From contig NC_051446.1 in NCBI RefSeq assembly GCF_001649575.2, positions 21,521,632 through 21,585,631 on the forward strand: a stretch of DNA of 64,000 nucleotides, read 5' to 3'. Shown one piece after another: positions 12,801 to 25,648 of the stretch. Both the position numbers and the translations under genes were made by a program. How positions within the stretch are numbered: the stretch's first letter is position 1; each line of letters starts with the position of its first letter. Under the pieces are notes generated by a model. That model was not told where the DNA came from, ran no database searches, and was given only the letters and a program-made list of their open reading frames with translations. This stretch comes from Kryptolebias marmoratus (taxonomy: Eukaryota; Chordata; Actinopteri; Cyprinodontiformes; Rivulidae).

Positions 12801-15800
12801 GAAAACGGGATGAATGCCGAGTCAGCATTTACGTTGTTGTGTCCCCGTTTTTTAAATTTTTTTTTATTTGTGCTGACTCAGCGTTCCGCACACACCGAAT
12901 GTTCTGTTCCTGACGCTGAACTCGTCACTCTGTTAAAAGGGTCAAAGAATCAGCACCGGAGCATGAGTATCCAGAACCCTTCGGAACGTCAAGGAACATC
13001 TCGTCTCCCCCTCACTCGTCACGTGTCTGCAGACATCTGGCAAAGTTAGGAAATCTTAGAGAAAACCTCGAATGGAAGATCTGATAAAAGACTTCCTGCA
13101 GAATATTTATACTGGATCCAAAACAAAACCTGAAATCAAATCTATTGTTTAAAAAAGGCACAAAAACCAAGTTTACTGTTGGTTTTAATAAAAGACTAAA
13201 CGTTTCTAATATCCTACATTAAAGGAGTCAGTATATCCTAATGTGTTCTGTGTCGATAATAAATGTGGCTAATAAAACAGAAAACCAGTTTAATAACAGC
13301 AGCCAACATGAAACTCTGTGCCTCGAAGGCTGAGAACAAGAGGAACATGATAATTATTGTGCTTTCCAAAACCTTACAAAACCCATAAAACAAAGAAAAA
13401 TACCAACTCTTCATAGCTGTAAACAGAAACCAGAAAACTTCTGGGATTTTAAGGCGGTTTAAGTCACAACGAGTAAATAAAAAGCTAATATATTCTGTTT
13501 TCTGCTCCTCAAAACCAGCATTAAAAACCACCGACTTCCTGCTCATTTGATTGTTTTAGGTTTTTATTCAGCTACGAGGCCTGGACTGAGGACAAAGAGC
13601 TGATTATTTGTTTAAGGTTGCAGGAGGTGAACCGTCCCTTCAGGCAGCGAGAGGAGGAAACACACGAGGAGGGTCCACACCCCCCCAAACAGAGAGGATC
13701 ATCCGTCCTGATTGTGTACAGTAACGCTCTGCTGATCATCCCCCTGCACCACACACACACACACGTCGACCTGAGGACACAGAGGAGGCAGCGCCGCAAC
13801 CTGGAATTTAAACAACGAGGAGGAAAAAAACAAACAAACAAACCCGAACAGAACGACATCTGCTCGTTTCAGAGGAAACGATAAAAACCGAAGACGACCA
13901 CAAAGTTCCCAGCCAGGAGGGAAACAAACTCAGACAAAACGCTCAGCTGAGAAAATAAACAACACAACTAAATAATAATCTGTTCATAGCAGATTAAAGT
14001 TTATCAAAATTAGGCTCCTGCTAAAACGAACATATTGATCCTGAAGCTCATTAAGCTGCAAACTACTTCACCTTTTCAAGGAAAAATTCAGAATTTCATA
14101 ATAATCTTCCTTAATTAGAACAAAGGTATTCAGTACTGTCTTATAAAAAACACAAAGGGCTGCAAGTTTTTTAGATTTTCTCCTTTTGTTTAACAGCAGA
14201 GGTCGATCGATGTGAGTTTTTCTGCACAGATTTTTATGTTTTGGTTAATATGCGTTTCTCATTTCACATAAAATAAATTTTAAAAAACCCTCTGGAATCA
14301 AACGTCACAAACAAAATATTCTGTCCATCAACAGGACAAAGATCTGTGAACCAAACTACAGGTTTTTTTATTTTTATTCCTTCTGCTCTGTTCACAGGAT
14401 TTAACTCGACATTAATCTGAAACTACAATAATCTAACAATGAACACACCTTACAGTAACTACTGATGGATAAAACAGAAACAAATCTTATTTTTTAGACT
14501 TTTATGGGAACTAAAAGAGGGGTTTTGGTTTATATGTGCTTTAAACTAAATCCAAAAAACTCTTAAAGGAAAACCGAATAATTTGGAATAATTGCGCCCT
14601 GCTGCCTGTCTGTTTGACTTGCTGCTAATATTAACGTGTTTACGCACCTGGGGACTTCAGGTAACAACAAGTTTATGATTACAGGAAAGCTGTTTGCTCT
14701 GTTTTGGAGGGTCCAAGTCCTATTTAGGGTTGCGGTGGAAGCAGACACCTTCTCTAACGTTAACATCAGCCGCTCCTGTTTGAGAAAACTCCTAATCGGT
14801 TACTTTGTGCTACAATCATCCCAGAGATGCTTGGATTCATCCCGTTTTGTGTGGATTTGTGTTATGAAGGGCCCGAAAACAACCTTCTGATTCGTGCTAC
14901 ACTGATAAACTAAGAAGAGATGAGACTAAATGTCTGTAAGAACTCGAGCTCGTGTATCAGCGGCTCTCTGTCTTTGTTCGAGAGTTCTGATCACAAGCGG
15001 AGCGGAGCGCACAAACAAGTGATTCATGCAGATCGTTTATGACTAACAGAGTTTGTGCATCTGGCTCCGGTTCAGCCGTAAGTGAAAGAAAAGGAGGTGA
15101 TGCCTTTTCTTTTCTCCCCAGAGTCAGGAGTTTAAGTCCGAGAGGCGCTCCTCACCTGAATGTCCTGCAGCAGCTCTTGTTTCCGGCGGCGGATGCTCTC
15201 CAGCTCCTGTCGCTCCTCTGGACTCAGGTCATCAGGCACTGAGGGGCAGGAAAGACACCAAACATCAGATATTCTCTCATCCCTCACACACAAAGAAATA
15301 AAAAAAAAAGGGAGACCTGAGAGTCCCACGGCTCTGGATCGCTATGGCAACACAATCTCAGCTCCATCAAATTACGCCACCCCTTTAACCGCATAAACAC
15401 AGACATACCAGGACCCGAAGTGGGAGATGGAATCAAACTCCTTCCTTCTTACACAGATGGGATCTCAAGCATTTAAAAAAACGAAAAATTAAAAAGCTGG
15501 CAACCGTTATCACATCAGGAAGAGGGGAAATAAATTCAAACCAGGAGCGCCGCATTCGCAAACCGAACAAAGAAGAAGAGGTTATTAAAATAAACTGATG
15601 TTCATTCAGTCAAATGTTGGCTTCCTTCTGTATAAATTAACATTTTTTTTGCTCGTGTCTGTGCGCTTGTTTCCGTCTCGTTAGCAAAATATCTTGTGAA
15701 CAAGAGGACACGTCTTAACGACACACTCAGGAAGTAATAATTGTTTGCACGTCTACAGCCGATTGGTCTGATCAACCTCAGCCAAAAACACAAAAACGGT

Positions 15801-17245
15801 CACAACTGGGGTCATTTTACAGACACGGAGCTAAAATCTGACGCGGTAGTAGCTGAGAGTAGCTGAGGTTTGACCAAAAAAGGGCTAAAACTGACATTTC
15901 TCATCATAAAACCATATTAGTTTAAATCTCTGGCCTATTTTCATTCCTTCAAGGAGTGCTAGGCCTTTAATTTTAAATTATATTTTCTTTCCTGACGTGA
16001 TGGACGTCAGTGGACATGTCTGTCCCCCTGTTTGCGATGCTGAAAGACAAGAAGGTCTATCAGGAATGGGGGAACAAGATGTTCGCTTTTAACTGTACAG
16101 AAACCCCCGGATGAGTAAACGCCACGTTAGGCTTGATAAGTTAGTGTATCTCCTGAGCTCCAGTGACTGTCCCGAGGAAGAAACACACCCGTAACGGAGT
16201 GTGTGTTCTGATAGGACAGGAGTTACAATAAATATCTGCAGAGGGGTGATAAGTAGGCTGATGAAGAAGAGGGAACGCAACGCCGTCACATTTCTCATAT
16301 CTGAACAGCCGGCTCCAATATTATTTTCATTTCCTCAACAATAAAAATAAAAAAATGCACATATAAACAAGAAACCAAGGAGCACAATTAATGCTGATTA
16401 CCAAGCTGCCACACAGGACAAGTCAAGCTGCGCCGCGGCCGTTTGTCGGCCTCATTACAGGAGTCCTACTGAGGGAGTCAAAGAAAAGGGCTCAGAAATG
16501 TTCATTTCACTTTGCCAACATGGCCGTGTCGCTCAGAGCGCCGCAGAAACGAGAGCGCGAAGGAGACCGGGGCTTCGAAAGATTAAAGTCACTTCAGCAT
16601 TAACTCCATTTCACTCCGACACGAGTCAAACGGGGCTTGAACTTTTCCCACAACTAATGGTTTCTTTTTTTTTGTTTTAATCTTCAGATTTGTTTCGTAA
16701 AAACATGCAATAGTTCTGAACTTTGAGAGGAAGAAAAACAACGAGTCCGAGAGAAAAAAAAGGTCAGGCTGAGAAGCTAAACTTTGCTCAAAATGAGCCT
16801 TAAAAGAGGCTGTAAAATGGCTGCCAAAGATCTGCGTTGGCGTTCATGCTACATCATATTTGGAGGGAAATAAGCAACATTATTAGTGTTTATTTTGCCT
16901 GTGTGTGTGTGTGTTATCAATATCTAATGAACCACTGGACAGATTCTAGTGAAACTCTGAAACTTATCACATAAATTGACAGTAATTCCTTTAAGCTGGC
17001 AGGGCTTTTACTGTAACTGGTTTTAGGTTATTTGGTTTCTACCGTTCACGGTAATTCCCACGCCTGGCTCGCAGTTTTGCCCGGCTTTCTATTACCGAGG
17101 AAAAACTAGCTTTCACCAAAAGAGTTGGATATATATCTTTCACCTTTGCTAGAAAAAAAAAAATCTTTAAGCGGCCCTCACTGAATTTTAATTGAAAACC
17201 ACTGATTCACGATACAGCAAGCACACTCAGGGACACGCTGACTCA

Positions 17246-17277
<32 letters not shown>

Positions 17278-19733
17278 CAACAAGAGAAAAAAGGTTTGAA
17301 GTAGGCTGGAGTAGCTCTTATTAAAAACCTGAGGGCAAGAATATCACAGCGTTGTGAAAGGAGAGGTAGTGAAACTGGCATTTAGAGTAACTTCCTCTCG
17401 CTCTGCCTTTTTGGGTTTTTTTTCCCAGAAGAGGAAATATGATGAGTGGTTTGTGACAGCTTATCAAACACCTTTTTTCAGACACAAACACGCTACATAA
17501 ATAACATCGGGGGTCTTCAGCCAGCTGCTTCACATAGTATCGAGACTGCTAAGTAACAGGATGCCTCGTCGCCGATTATCAACACAGGCCTGCCTCAAGG
17601 TTTGCATCACATCCTGCTCAAAACGCACATTAATCAACCTGAAGTTACTGTACGTTTAACCGAGGTTTCGCAGGAAGACGTGACGGCACACACACACACA
17701 TGCACTCGTTCTGGAAAGGCTTCTGCGAGAAACGCTCTGACGCAGACGTGCCGGTGACGCACCGCACACCTACACATTTGTGTCACCGTCCTGGGGTTCG
17801 TACCAGAGAGGGCTCCAGCCTGCCGAGCTTCCTCGCCGCAGCAGGTTTCAGTGGTTCCAGTTCAGTCAAGTCCGATTCCCAGCTCCAGAGTCCACACTTC
17901 TCACTTGGAGGTCTATTCTAATACACACATGAAAGCCCGTTTCGTGCAGAACAAGCAGAGCTGCCTTGCTTTGTGAATCAGTCCCAATCTTGTGGTCTTC
18001 CAGTCCCTCTAATCCTCAGGCTCTAATTCCAGCGGCGCGACGAGGAGGGGAGCCCGCCTGCAGCTAAATGAGGACAAACGTTTTTTTTAAGTGTGTGTCA
18101 GGGGAAAACCCTTGAACTCTCATCTCATCTGTCCATCTCGACTCCTCCCTGCCCGCCTCCCTCTCTCCCTCCCTGCACGAAGGACAGGAGGCTCCTCTGC
18201 GTGGATGCCGGTTTCCGAGAGAAAACAGGGGTTTTTTTCAGAGTTGTGGGTTTTGTCTTTAAAACAACTTAAAGTGAAGACACAAGGCGGCTGTTCTGCC
18301 TCTGCTCATCACATGTCTTCTCACAGAAAAGGCAAAAGAGGGGAAACAAAAAAAACGCCCGAAGCTTCGGTGTCAGACGCCGTTCACAAGGCAATAACTG
18401 TACACGTCCAAGTCCCCTGGCCTGAAGACAAGCGAGCTCAAAAGGATGGACGTAATCCTGGCCCTGCTGCTGATCGCATTCACGCTGCCTTAAGGCTCAA
18501 AATACAGAGATAAAGACAAACAGGAAGCAGAGATGAAAGAACAAACAAATGTGAGCTTAAAAACGCATCATGAAAAACATCCTGTGACAGAGAGACACAG
18601 TGGACCAACTCGCCGTCTTCTCTTCACAACAGAATTCAAAGTTAGTGGCAGCAGGTTGTTCCAGCAGAAATTAAAAAGGGCCTAGCATGATTCTGAAGGA
18701 GCGCCGACTTTCCAAACCAAATTTTAGCTCGCTTTATGCACAACCGGCTGAGGTATAGCCAGTTATGTGCGGGGTACGGCCGCCTAGCTGTGGCGTCCAT
18801 CTTGAACGAGGCTGACTCCAAAAGTCAATTAGGTGTAGATGCACATCCAGTGATTATTTTCTGAAGGTTTCACCGAAATCCATCCTCTGATCACAGAGAT
18901 AATTTGCTGACTCCAACTGTTCTCGTCGGGGACGACTCTCAGCTACTACCACGCCGAGCTTTCGGCTCAACATCTGCTAAACAGTCCTGAGTCGTAGCCG
19001 TCTTTGTGTTGCCTGCCTGAGGTCAGTTGGCCGTGGCAGCCATCTTACGTTTCCCTGCCGGGTGAAACAAATTTGGACAAAACAGCAGAAGTTGCCAAAA
19101 CAATGTGGGAAAAAAAAAAATCTGTCCTGTCAGTTTAATTTCTGTGTTTTTTTTAATGTTCTGAGAGCGGAACGCATCCTGTAAGCCTGAGGCAGGAAGC
19201 AGCCGTTGGTGCAGCTGTGTTCAGGGCTGATTTCTAATCCAGATTTATTGTTGTTAGGTCTCCTTGTCTGAACTGAACCGTTGATGGGGTCCAAGTCTGG
19301 AGGACAGGCAGCCAAGTCAACTAAGTATCTTTTATTTTTTTTACTGCAACCCGTTCATTTCCAGCTAATAAATGGGATGCATTGACTGCACACAAAGCAC
19401 AGACCCCCCCCCGGCCCCCTCTGGGCCCCCCCTGGGGTCTGGCCTCAGCCCAGATGATGATAATAATAATTGAGCCCTTGTAGCATTAACACACCAGCCG
19501 GATGGAGACTTGTTGCGTTGGCAGGAGGAAGCTACGAGGCAGAACTCGTTAAAATATTTCATATCCGGGCACACAAACGGGCCCCCTTTGCTCAAACACC
19601 AAGTCGGGATATTTAAGTGTTTATTGTTAATTACCTAACCTGGTTAAGGTTTAGCCGCGACGTTAATAAAAAAAAAAAAATCAAATAAAGCGTCTGAAAA
19701 CTCACCAACTCCTTCTTCCGACTTCAGCACCAT
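6813..19733 (-). CDS. cyth1: Cytohesin-1, ARF guanine-nucleotide exchange factor
   Basis: Cytohesins exchange GDP for GTP on ARF1/ARF6 at membranes, where the PH domain binds phosphoinositides. Coding exons in transcript order: 19706-19733, 15156-15238, 11603-11667, 11280-11346, 10338-10456, 9946-10139, 9709-9857, 9033-9144, 8493-8569, 8347-8418, 6983-7137, 6813-6891. All join in phase to 399 codons (family about 400). N-terminal coiled coil about residues 14-60 ([20 protein letters not shown]). Sec7 domain about 70-255 with [19 protein letters not shown] and the glutamic finger in [12 protein letters not shown] (Glu about 159). PH domain about 263-380, from GWLLKLGG through [21 protein letters not shown]-terminal helix/polybasic [13 protein letters not shown]. 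Residues such as [18 protein letters not shown] and [16 protein letters not shown] favour CYTH1 over CYTH2/3. The start is MVLKSEEGV, an exon-1 variant; another upstream first exon cannot be excluded. The constitutive join gives a diglycine PH domain. Confidence 0.96.
8895..8897 (-). other. cyth1: CYTH1 3-nt alternative microexon (di- to triglycine switch)
   Basis: On the minus strand, between exons 9033-9144 and 8493-8569, the bases read ...gactccag|GAG|gtacgtat: a consensus acceptor, three exonic bases, then a consensus donor. The upstream exon ends CTC G and the downstream exon starts GC GGA. Skipping gives L-G-G-R; inclusion gives CTC GGA GGC GGA, that is L-G-G-G-R. Known cytohesin genes have exactly this 3-nt alternative exon, and the 2G/3G forms differ in PIP3 versus PI(4,5)P2 selectivity. 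Splicing itself cannot be seen in DNA. Confidence 0.85.
9200..9310 (-). repeat. Dispersed CCATCTTGAAT-type repeat, partial reverse copy in CYTH1 intron
   Basis: Contains TCAAGATGGCTGCCGCAGCC near 9207 and TTTGGTGTGGTAGTAGCTGA near 9269. Confidence 0.75.
10670..10890 (+). repeat. Dispersed CCATCTTGAAT-type repeat in CYTH1 intron
   Basis: Nearly full copy: GCTACTACCACACTGAATTT near 10688, GGCGGCCATCTTGAATC near 10786, GGTTCATGAGGCGTTTTGCT near 10861. Confidence 0.8.
12360..12560. repeat. AGCTAAAA minisatellite array (CYTH1 intron 2)
   Basis: Irregular array of units built on AGCTAAAA(C/G)TAGCAAAA, about 20-28 bases each. The same unit recurs in three longer arrays in and around TIMP2. Confidence 0.7.
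15680..15870 (-). repeat. Dispersed CCATCTTGAAT-type repeat, reverse copy in CYTH1 intron 1
   Basis: GTTAGCAAAATATCTTGTGA near 15682 and GCGGTAGTAGCTGAGAGT near 15842. The middle is diverged and lacks the ATGGC core. Confidence 0.7.
17247..17276. repeat. (CA)n microsatellite
   Basis: Uninterrupted run of 15 CA units in CYTH1 intron 1. Similar shorter tracts lie at 11900-11922, 24100-24131 and 24846-24868. Confidence 0.9.
18690..19060 (+). repeat. Dispersed CCATCTTGAAT-type repeat, tandem pair in CYTH1 intron 1
   Basis: First copy 18690-18915 (GCGTCCATCTTGAACGAGG near 18793), second copy 18930-19060 (CTCAGCTACTACCACGCC near 18937, GTGGCAGCCATCTTACG near 19034). The pair is head-to-tail with a spacing of about 240 bases. 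Confidence 0.75.
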
Positions 19734-19906
19734 GTTGGTGAGATTCGGCACGAGTTGCCTCGAGACGTAAAAGTTTGACTTGGCCGTTTCAGGTGAAGTC
19801 GCGGGTTCTACAAACTCGGAAAACCGTTCAAATAAAAAAAAACAAACTGCAAGTTAATGACAACTGACTGCGGAGAAACAGCCGGCGGAGGCAGGGGTGG
19901 GGAGGA

Positions 19907-20100
19907 CGGGGCGTGGCCTTCAGTAGACAGCAGCCAATCAGGGAGCGGGTGGCGAACCTCTGCGCTTTCCGCTCCAGATGATGGGGGCGGGACCCCAAAC
20001 GGGCGACAGCCAATCGGAGAGCGGCCGGCAAAACTACATTCTCGTCAGGAAGACGAGGGCGGGGCTTAAACTGTCAACAGCCAATCAGAGAGCGACTAAC
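19907..20100 (-). promoter_or_regulatory. Probable CYTH1 promoter with triplicated GC-box/CCAAT module
   Basis: Three successive copies of a 71-77 base module lie 175-370 bases upstream of the CYTH1 start codon. Each has a GC box (ggggcgtgg 19909-19917; gggggcggg 19983-19991; agggcgggg 20056-20064) followed by CAGCCAATC and a GAGCG tail. CCAAT cores start at 19933, 20010 and 20081. GC boxes and CCAAT boxes are classical SP1/KLF and NF-Y sites. No TATA box is evident. Assignment to CYTH1 is by proximity. Confidence 0.65.
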
Positions 20101-20194
20101 AAACCTCATGTATTCTGTATCTATCGATCAATATTTATATTTATCGGTTGCGAGCGATTAGCGATAATGTTTTTTTGTTTGTTTGTGTAAAAGC

Positions 20195-20770
20195 GTCTGT
20201 TAGCAGAATATCTCATGAATAATAGGACGAATTTAGTAATCGCAGAAAGTAATCAGTTTAGTAAGTAATCACTTTAGGAGTCAACCCAATTCAAGACGGC
20301 TGCCACAGCCAACTGAACACAGAAAACACATTAAAGGCTGTAATTCAGTCAAATTTGCAGATGCTGAGCTGAGGTTTTGTGTGGTAGTAGCTGAAACTGA
20401 TCCCCAATAAACACCCTGAGCGCTAACAAATTGCACAAGGTATGTGTTCAGAAATTGGCCATTAACTATGTGGAGTCAACTCTGTCTGTTAGCAAAATAT
20501 CTCATAAACCACTGGACTGATTTTGATTAAACTTTCAGGAAATGATCACTAGATGTTCCTCTATAACTCATTACCCTTTGAAGCCCATCCAATTCAAGAT
20601 GGCTGCGACAGCCAATTGACCTCATCCAACACAAAAATGGCTATAATTCAGTCAGTTTAACAGATACTGAGCTAAGATCAGGTGTGGTTGTAGCTGAGAG
20701 TCATCCTTGACACATACTACAAGCGCTAACAGATCACACAAGGTGTCACAATACTACATGAGATTGGACA
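20195..20770 (-). repeat. Dispersed CCATCTTGAAT-type repeat, tandem reverse pair
   Basis: Copies at about 20195-20420 and 20485-20770, both in reverse orientation with a period near 290. The second is one of the most complete: GTTAGCAAAATATCTCATAA near 20489, TTCAAGATGGCTGCGACAGC near 20593, and GTGTGGTTGTAGCTGAGAGT near 20682. Confidence 0.85.
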
Positions 20771-22699
20771 ATGCTATTTACAAAGTAGTAGTAGTAGTTT
20801 AAAACTCTAGCATGAAAGGTGGTGGTGCCTTCAGGGAATGCATGATATATATTTGGTTTTCAGTATATTTTTATTTCTGCAAGTGACTGATGAGAAAAGA
20901 GAAATGAAAGCAGACAGTTGGGACCGTGATTGCTGGCTAAAATCTGTATGCATCTTTGTATAATTTATGTATGTTTCTTATCTGCAGATTTGCTGACAAA
21001 ACTCCCTTTTTTAACATAATTTGACCTGTGAACTTGTGTAGCTCTACAGTCGATCGAGTGGCTGAAAAGCTTGGCAAGGAGAAATAACGTTTTCCACATT
21101 TAAACAGGAAGAGGAAACAGGGCTGGACCTGATGTACGAAAAAAAAAGAAGAAAAGGAAATTAAGATAACAGTCTCCACCTGCCGAGGAGAAGGAATACA
21201 ATCAGAGTCATTAGTGTGAAGGCGAGGGAAGCAGGTCTGCGATCAGAGATGGGCTGTTTGTGTGCGAGCAAAAAAAAAAGAAAAGGAAGGGAGAGCAGAG
21301 GGTGTAGTGAAGGACAAAGGAAGAAGAGGGCAAAGGATTGCAGCTGTGTGATTAAATCACAGCTTTATTCGAAGTTTGGGCACACCAAAAACAGGATACG
21401 ACCAGGCGGGGTGAGAAGGAAACATAAAGCATTCAGTTTGCTTTTAGTCCATTTTCTTATAACTCAAATGGGAAAACAGGAGCTGTTGTCGAGTTTGTCT
21501 TGAAATGGATCCACAAAACTGTCAGGAGGAGCAGAGAGTCTGAAAAGAAGCTAGAACGAGAAGCTCTTAGAGGCAAAATAAACACGTCGGTCTTTAATTA
21601 GCTGTAATGAGAGTCTTTGTGACTTCTTTGATCGCAACAACACGACAGCTTCTTCTTATTATCTTCATAAAAAAAAGGTGTGAAAGTTGTTTTGTTGTGT
21701 TAAACTCATTACATCATTTTCCTGCACAACAAAGTGAACATAAAGTTATATTTTATGTTTGCATGTGTGTTGTTATCTGAATGACTTAATTTTGCTCATA
21801 TATCAGATTTTTGCCCCCCAAAAATAATCAAATAGTAATTTTTGATTGTTATATCTTTTATTTTGGTGTTTCATATCAATTTAGTCAGTTTTTTGTCTTT
21901 TAAGAAATCCTCTTTGAATCGTAAAAGCATTTTGTGTCTTGGTAATTTTATTTCTTACATTTTTTTTCTCCTTGAGGGAATTTTGCACGTGTTTTGTTCG
22001 AATAATTATTTGACACAATGTCTTGTCTTGATAAAACTTTTGCTTTTTGTGTCTTTTTTGTTTGTGGTATTTATGTTTTATGTGTATTCCTGAGGTGAAA
22101 CCAGGGGGCAGACTATCACAAACCTTCCACTTTCAACCAGGTTTAAACAGAATTCAGCTAAACCTAAATCCGTCCTTTCTCCGCTGTGGCTGAGAAATTA
22201 TATTTAACTGCTATTCATTTGAAAATTACGCTCTTGAATCAATACATAATGGCAGCATCTAAACAGCTTTGCTCTCTTAGAAAAATGACAGAATGTGTTT
22301 TTATTTGAGAAGCTGACATGGAGAAAAATCAACCTTTTCAGATTCATTTTCTGTGCTGTACAGAAAAGAAAACCAATACAAAAAACTAGAAAGCATTTGA
22401 AGAAATTTTAAATTGGCACAAATGCAGCATCTACCCAAACCTCCAGCGCAGCTGTAATAATCTAAGATGGAGGAAAAGCCTAAATTTTAAAGTACGGTGA
22501 CTAAAAAACGTCTTCAGTATTTAGCTTTCACTTTGCCCCTCATCACAGTCTCTCCATCTCACCTGCTGAAGCTTGGAACTCCTCGATGTCTTGGAGACCT
22601 CCCTCACTGTGATCCTTCCTCTTCGGTCACTCAGACCTGCTCTCGGTGGACTCGCATGTCTCACACGTGTCTTACATAAATCCCAAAAACATTAAACTG

Positions 22700-23510
22700 A
22701 TAAATGTGCTCAGCCCCCGAAACTCAGTTCTGCGTTGAGCCGCCTTCCAGGATCAGGTCTCTTCAGGTCCGTCTCCGTCAGGGTGGTGCCGCTTGGTGCC
22801 GACAACCGGAGCTAATCAGTTGGACTGAGGTCTGGACCATTCCAGGACATTTACCTGGTCCTCAGGGTGGTTGTCCTGCTGGACGGTGGACCTCCGTCCA
22901 GGTCTCAGATCTTTGGAGGACTCCAACAAGCTCCTCTCAAGAATTCCTCTGTATTTTGCTCCGTCCATCTTTCCTTTAACCAGAAATCCAGTCCCTGCTG
23001 ATGGAAAACATCCCCACAGCATGATGCTGCCACCACCATGCTTCGCTGCAGAGATGGTGTTCTCAGCCTGACGAGAGGCGGTCGGTTTGTAGCAGACATG
23101 ATGGCCTAAAAGTTCAGAGTTTGGCACCTTTTCCCACATGTTTGGGAGTCCAGGTTTGTTTTCTTTGATTCGTGTCTTTTTCCTGCCGCTCCTCCAGGAG
23201 GCTCAGCTCTGTGCAGCTTCCAGCGGTCCTGTGGACAGATCCTCCCATCTCTGCAGACGAGCTCCAGCTCCATCAGGGTTATCTTTGGCCTCCTGGGTGT
23301 CCCTCTGATTACCGCCCCTCCCCGCCCGCTCCGTGAGTTTCAGTGGACGACCCTCTGTTTGCCATCGTCTCTCCATGTCCTAATAATGGATTTCACGAAG
23401 TTCAATGAGACGTTCCAGGCTTGGGATATTTTTGAAACCCAACCCAGATCTGTGCTTCTCAACGATTTTGCCTCTGACCTGCGTGTGAGTCCCTTGGTCT
23501 TCATGATGGC
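22700..23510 (-). pseudogene. Decayed Tc1-like DNA transposon transposase
   Basis: Minus-strand frames match the two ends of a Tc1-family transposase. The N-terminal helix-turn-helix part starts at ATG 23502-23504 (MKTKGL, then VSKISQAWNVSLNFVKSIIR). The C-terminal DDE part runs about 23139-22816, with GGGSIMLWGCFPSAGTG (the family GGGS-x-M-x-W-G motif), a QQDN aspartate motif and VNVLEW. The parts lie in different frames with no single open frame between them, so the copy is dead. I could not identify both terminal inverted repeats. Confidence 0.85.
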
Positions 23511-24096
23511 TCCCAGAGGCAATGACCTGGTGTTGATTCTGTTCATTTGACAGGTTTAATCCATTTGACTCTTAAGGTGCTCACAGGTGAACCTTCAGCG
23601 GCTTTAAACCACTTTTCAGTTTATTTAAAACAAAATATTTTCTCCATTTAACCTCAGTGTTATTCTGTAGACTTATTACTTGAAATGCAACTAAAAATCT
23701 ATTTAAATTCCAGGTCGTAGCACAACAAAATAAAAAGATCACCAATAGGTTATGTCTGTGTAGACAAGATTTTTTTTTTTTTTTTAATAAACAAGGCTTC
23801 AGGTCAGTCTTCTTCGCAGGTAATAAAATTGCCCTAATAAAAGTGACCCCCAGGCTAATAATATAAACATCAAGAAGAAGAATAGAGGAAATGACTGCAC
23901 TGTATTCATAAAAAAGTCTGAGCCAAATAAGGTTAACCTGTGTTCAGGGAGGCAGAATGAAATCACCTGCGCAGAGGGAGAGCAGTGGGCAGAGATGGAG
24001 ATTATGTCACCCCAGCACCCACTGGAGAGGAGGATCCTGGACCAAGACGAGGGTGAAGGGTGTGCGTCATGTTCTCAAATCGAGCCCACCATCTCT

Positions 24097-24133
<37 letters not shown>

Positions 24134-25099
24134 ACTCATGTGTGGACACGAGCGTGGAAATGGCACAAACATACAGAGAGCTCATAACTCCACATCACCA
24201 CGGCAACTAAACACCGAAAGCACTTTGTTTCCCCTGTTTGTCCGTCGGGCGAAAGCAGCACAATGGTGTCGGGTGTCTTTTGTCTCGAGCTCAAACAGGT
24301 GACAGCGTGAGGAAGCACGAACAGACGAGAGTTTGCTCAAAAAAAGAAAAAAAGAATCCCTCACCTGAGGCTGAGGCAGCAGCAGGTGTCCCCGCTCGCA
24401 CCGCAGGGCAGAGGAAAGCTTGGAAGCTGGACGCGCACAGCTCACTCACAGTCCCCATCCCCACACGGCAGAATTTACAAAAAGATTAATATCCTCCCAG
24501 CATCTTTCTGATTCTTTCCTCCCCTGAAAGGCTCCTCGTGGTTTCCCCTCCCGAGCGCCACCAGACTCTGGCAAACTCTGAGAAATAAAAATCCCTCCCT
24601 GCTCTGCTCTCTCTCCTGCCTCCTCGCTGCTGATCGCACACCTGACCTCCTCCACTTCCACGTGAAGTAAAAACAGAATAAGGATGATAAAATAAAAAAA
24701 ACACTACGTCACCATGTCACTGTGAGGTCTGAAGAAGAAGAAGGAGAAACGACGCACAAATGTTCATCTGCAGGAACACACACCCACTGCTGTGTCACTT
24801 TGAACAGTTGTTACAAAAGTATTCTTGGAGGTGGTGACAAATGTCCACACACACACACACACACACACCTCACATCCTCCTGCTTCACACTTCCACGCAG
24901 TTGAGTTTAGTCAGAGCTGAGTAAAACAAACATACACCGCCCCTGAAAGTTGTGCTACTACTAACTATTAAACCCTTCAACGGGGAAAGTGATGTTTTGA
25001 CTTTTTCATAGATTAAAGGAATGCATATCGCCCGCTGATGTTTCCACGCCAAAGATAGACTCAAATCATATCTCATGTAGCACCATGACAGTATGTCCA

Positions 25100-25525
25100 A
25101 AGGATCAGTCTCAGCTACTACCACACCAAATTTCAGCTCAGTAGCTTTAAAATCGACTGAATTATAGCCATTTCGGTGCAGGCTAAGTTTGATTGGCAGT
25201 GGTGGCCATTTTTAATTGGGTTGGCTCCAAAAGTTAAACATTTCTAGATGTGCACCCGATGATTACTTTCTGGGAGTTTTGTTAAAATCCTTCCCGTGGT
25301 TCGTGAGATATTTTGCTAACAGACAAAGTTTTGAGCAACATTGCTCTGAGTGTTTGTTGTGAATAACTCTCAGCTACTACCACAACTCATCTCAGGTCAG
25401 TGTTTGTGAAATTACCTGGGTTACAGACATTTTTGTGTTCCGGCCTCCAAACATTCATCAGTTTGTAGATGCACATCCAGGGATGACTTCCTGAATCTGC
25501 AGGAGATATTTTGCTAACAGACAGC
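25100..25525 (+). repeat. Dispersed CCATCTTGAAT-type repeat, tandem pair
   Basis: Copies at about 25100-25325 and 25365-25525. The first ends GTGAGATATTTTGCTAACAG near 25302. It is preceded at 25019 by GGAATGCATATCGCCCGC, a segment also found at 29459 and 31819, which suggests that it belongs to the full-length element. Confidence 0.8.
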
Positions 25526-25620
25526 CAAACGCCTGCGCATGTGGCGGAGCGATGATAGGTGGGAGGAGGAGGTTCAGCGGAGGGCGAGGTCAAGTTCGAG
25601 AGAAGGAGGTCAGGTCTGCA

Positions 25621-25648
25621 GAGAGAGGAGAGGAGAGGAGAGGAGAGG
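25621..25648. repeat. (GAGAG)n tract
   Basis: Purine-only run of AGGAG units, 28 bases. Confidence 0.85.

Noticed and set aside
18091..18513. 140-codon plus-strand open frame in CYTH1 intron 1
   Set aside because: No domain, low-complexity composition and no splice or promoter context; best explained by chance in a GC-richer patch.
22500..23560. Possible active Tc1 transposon
   Set aside because: The transposase is broken across frames and intact terminal repeats were not found.
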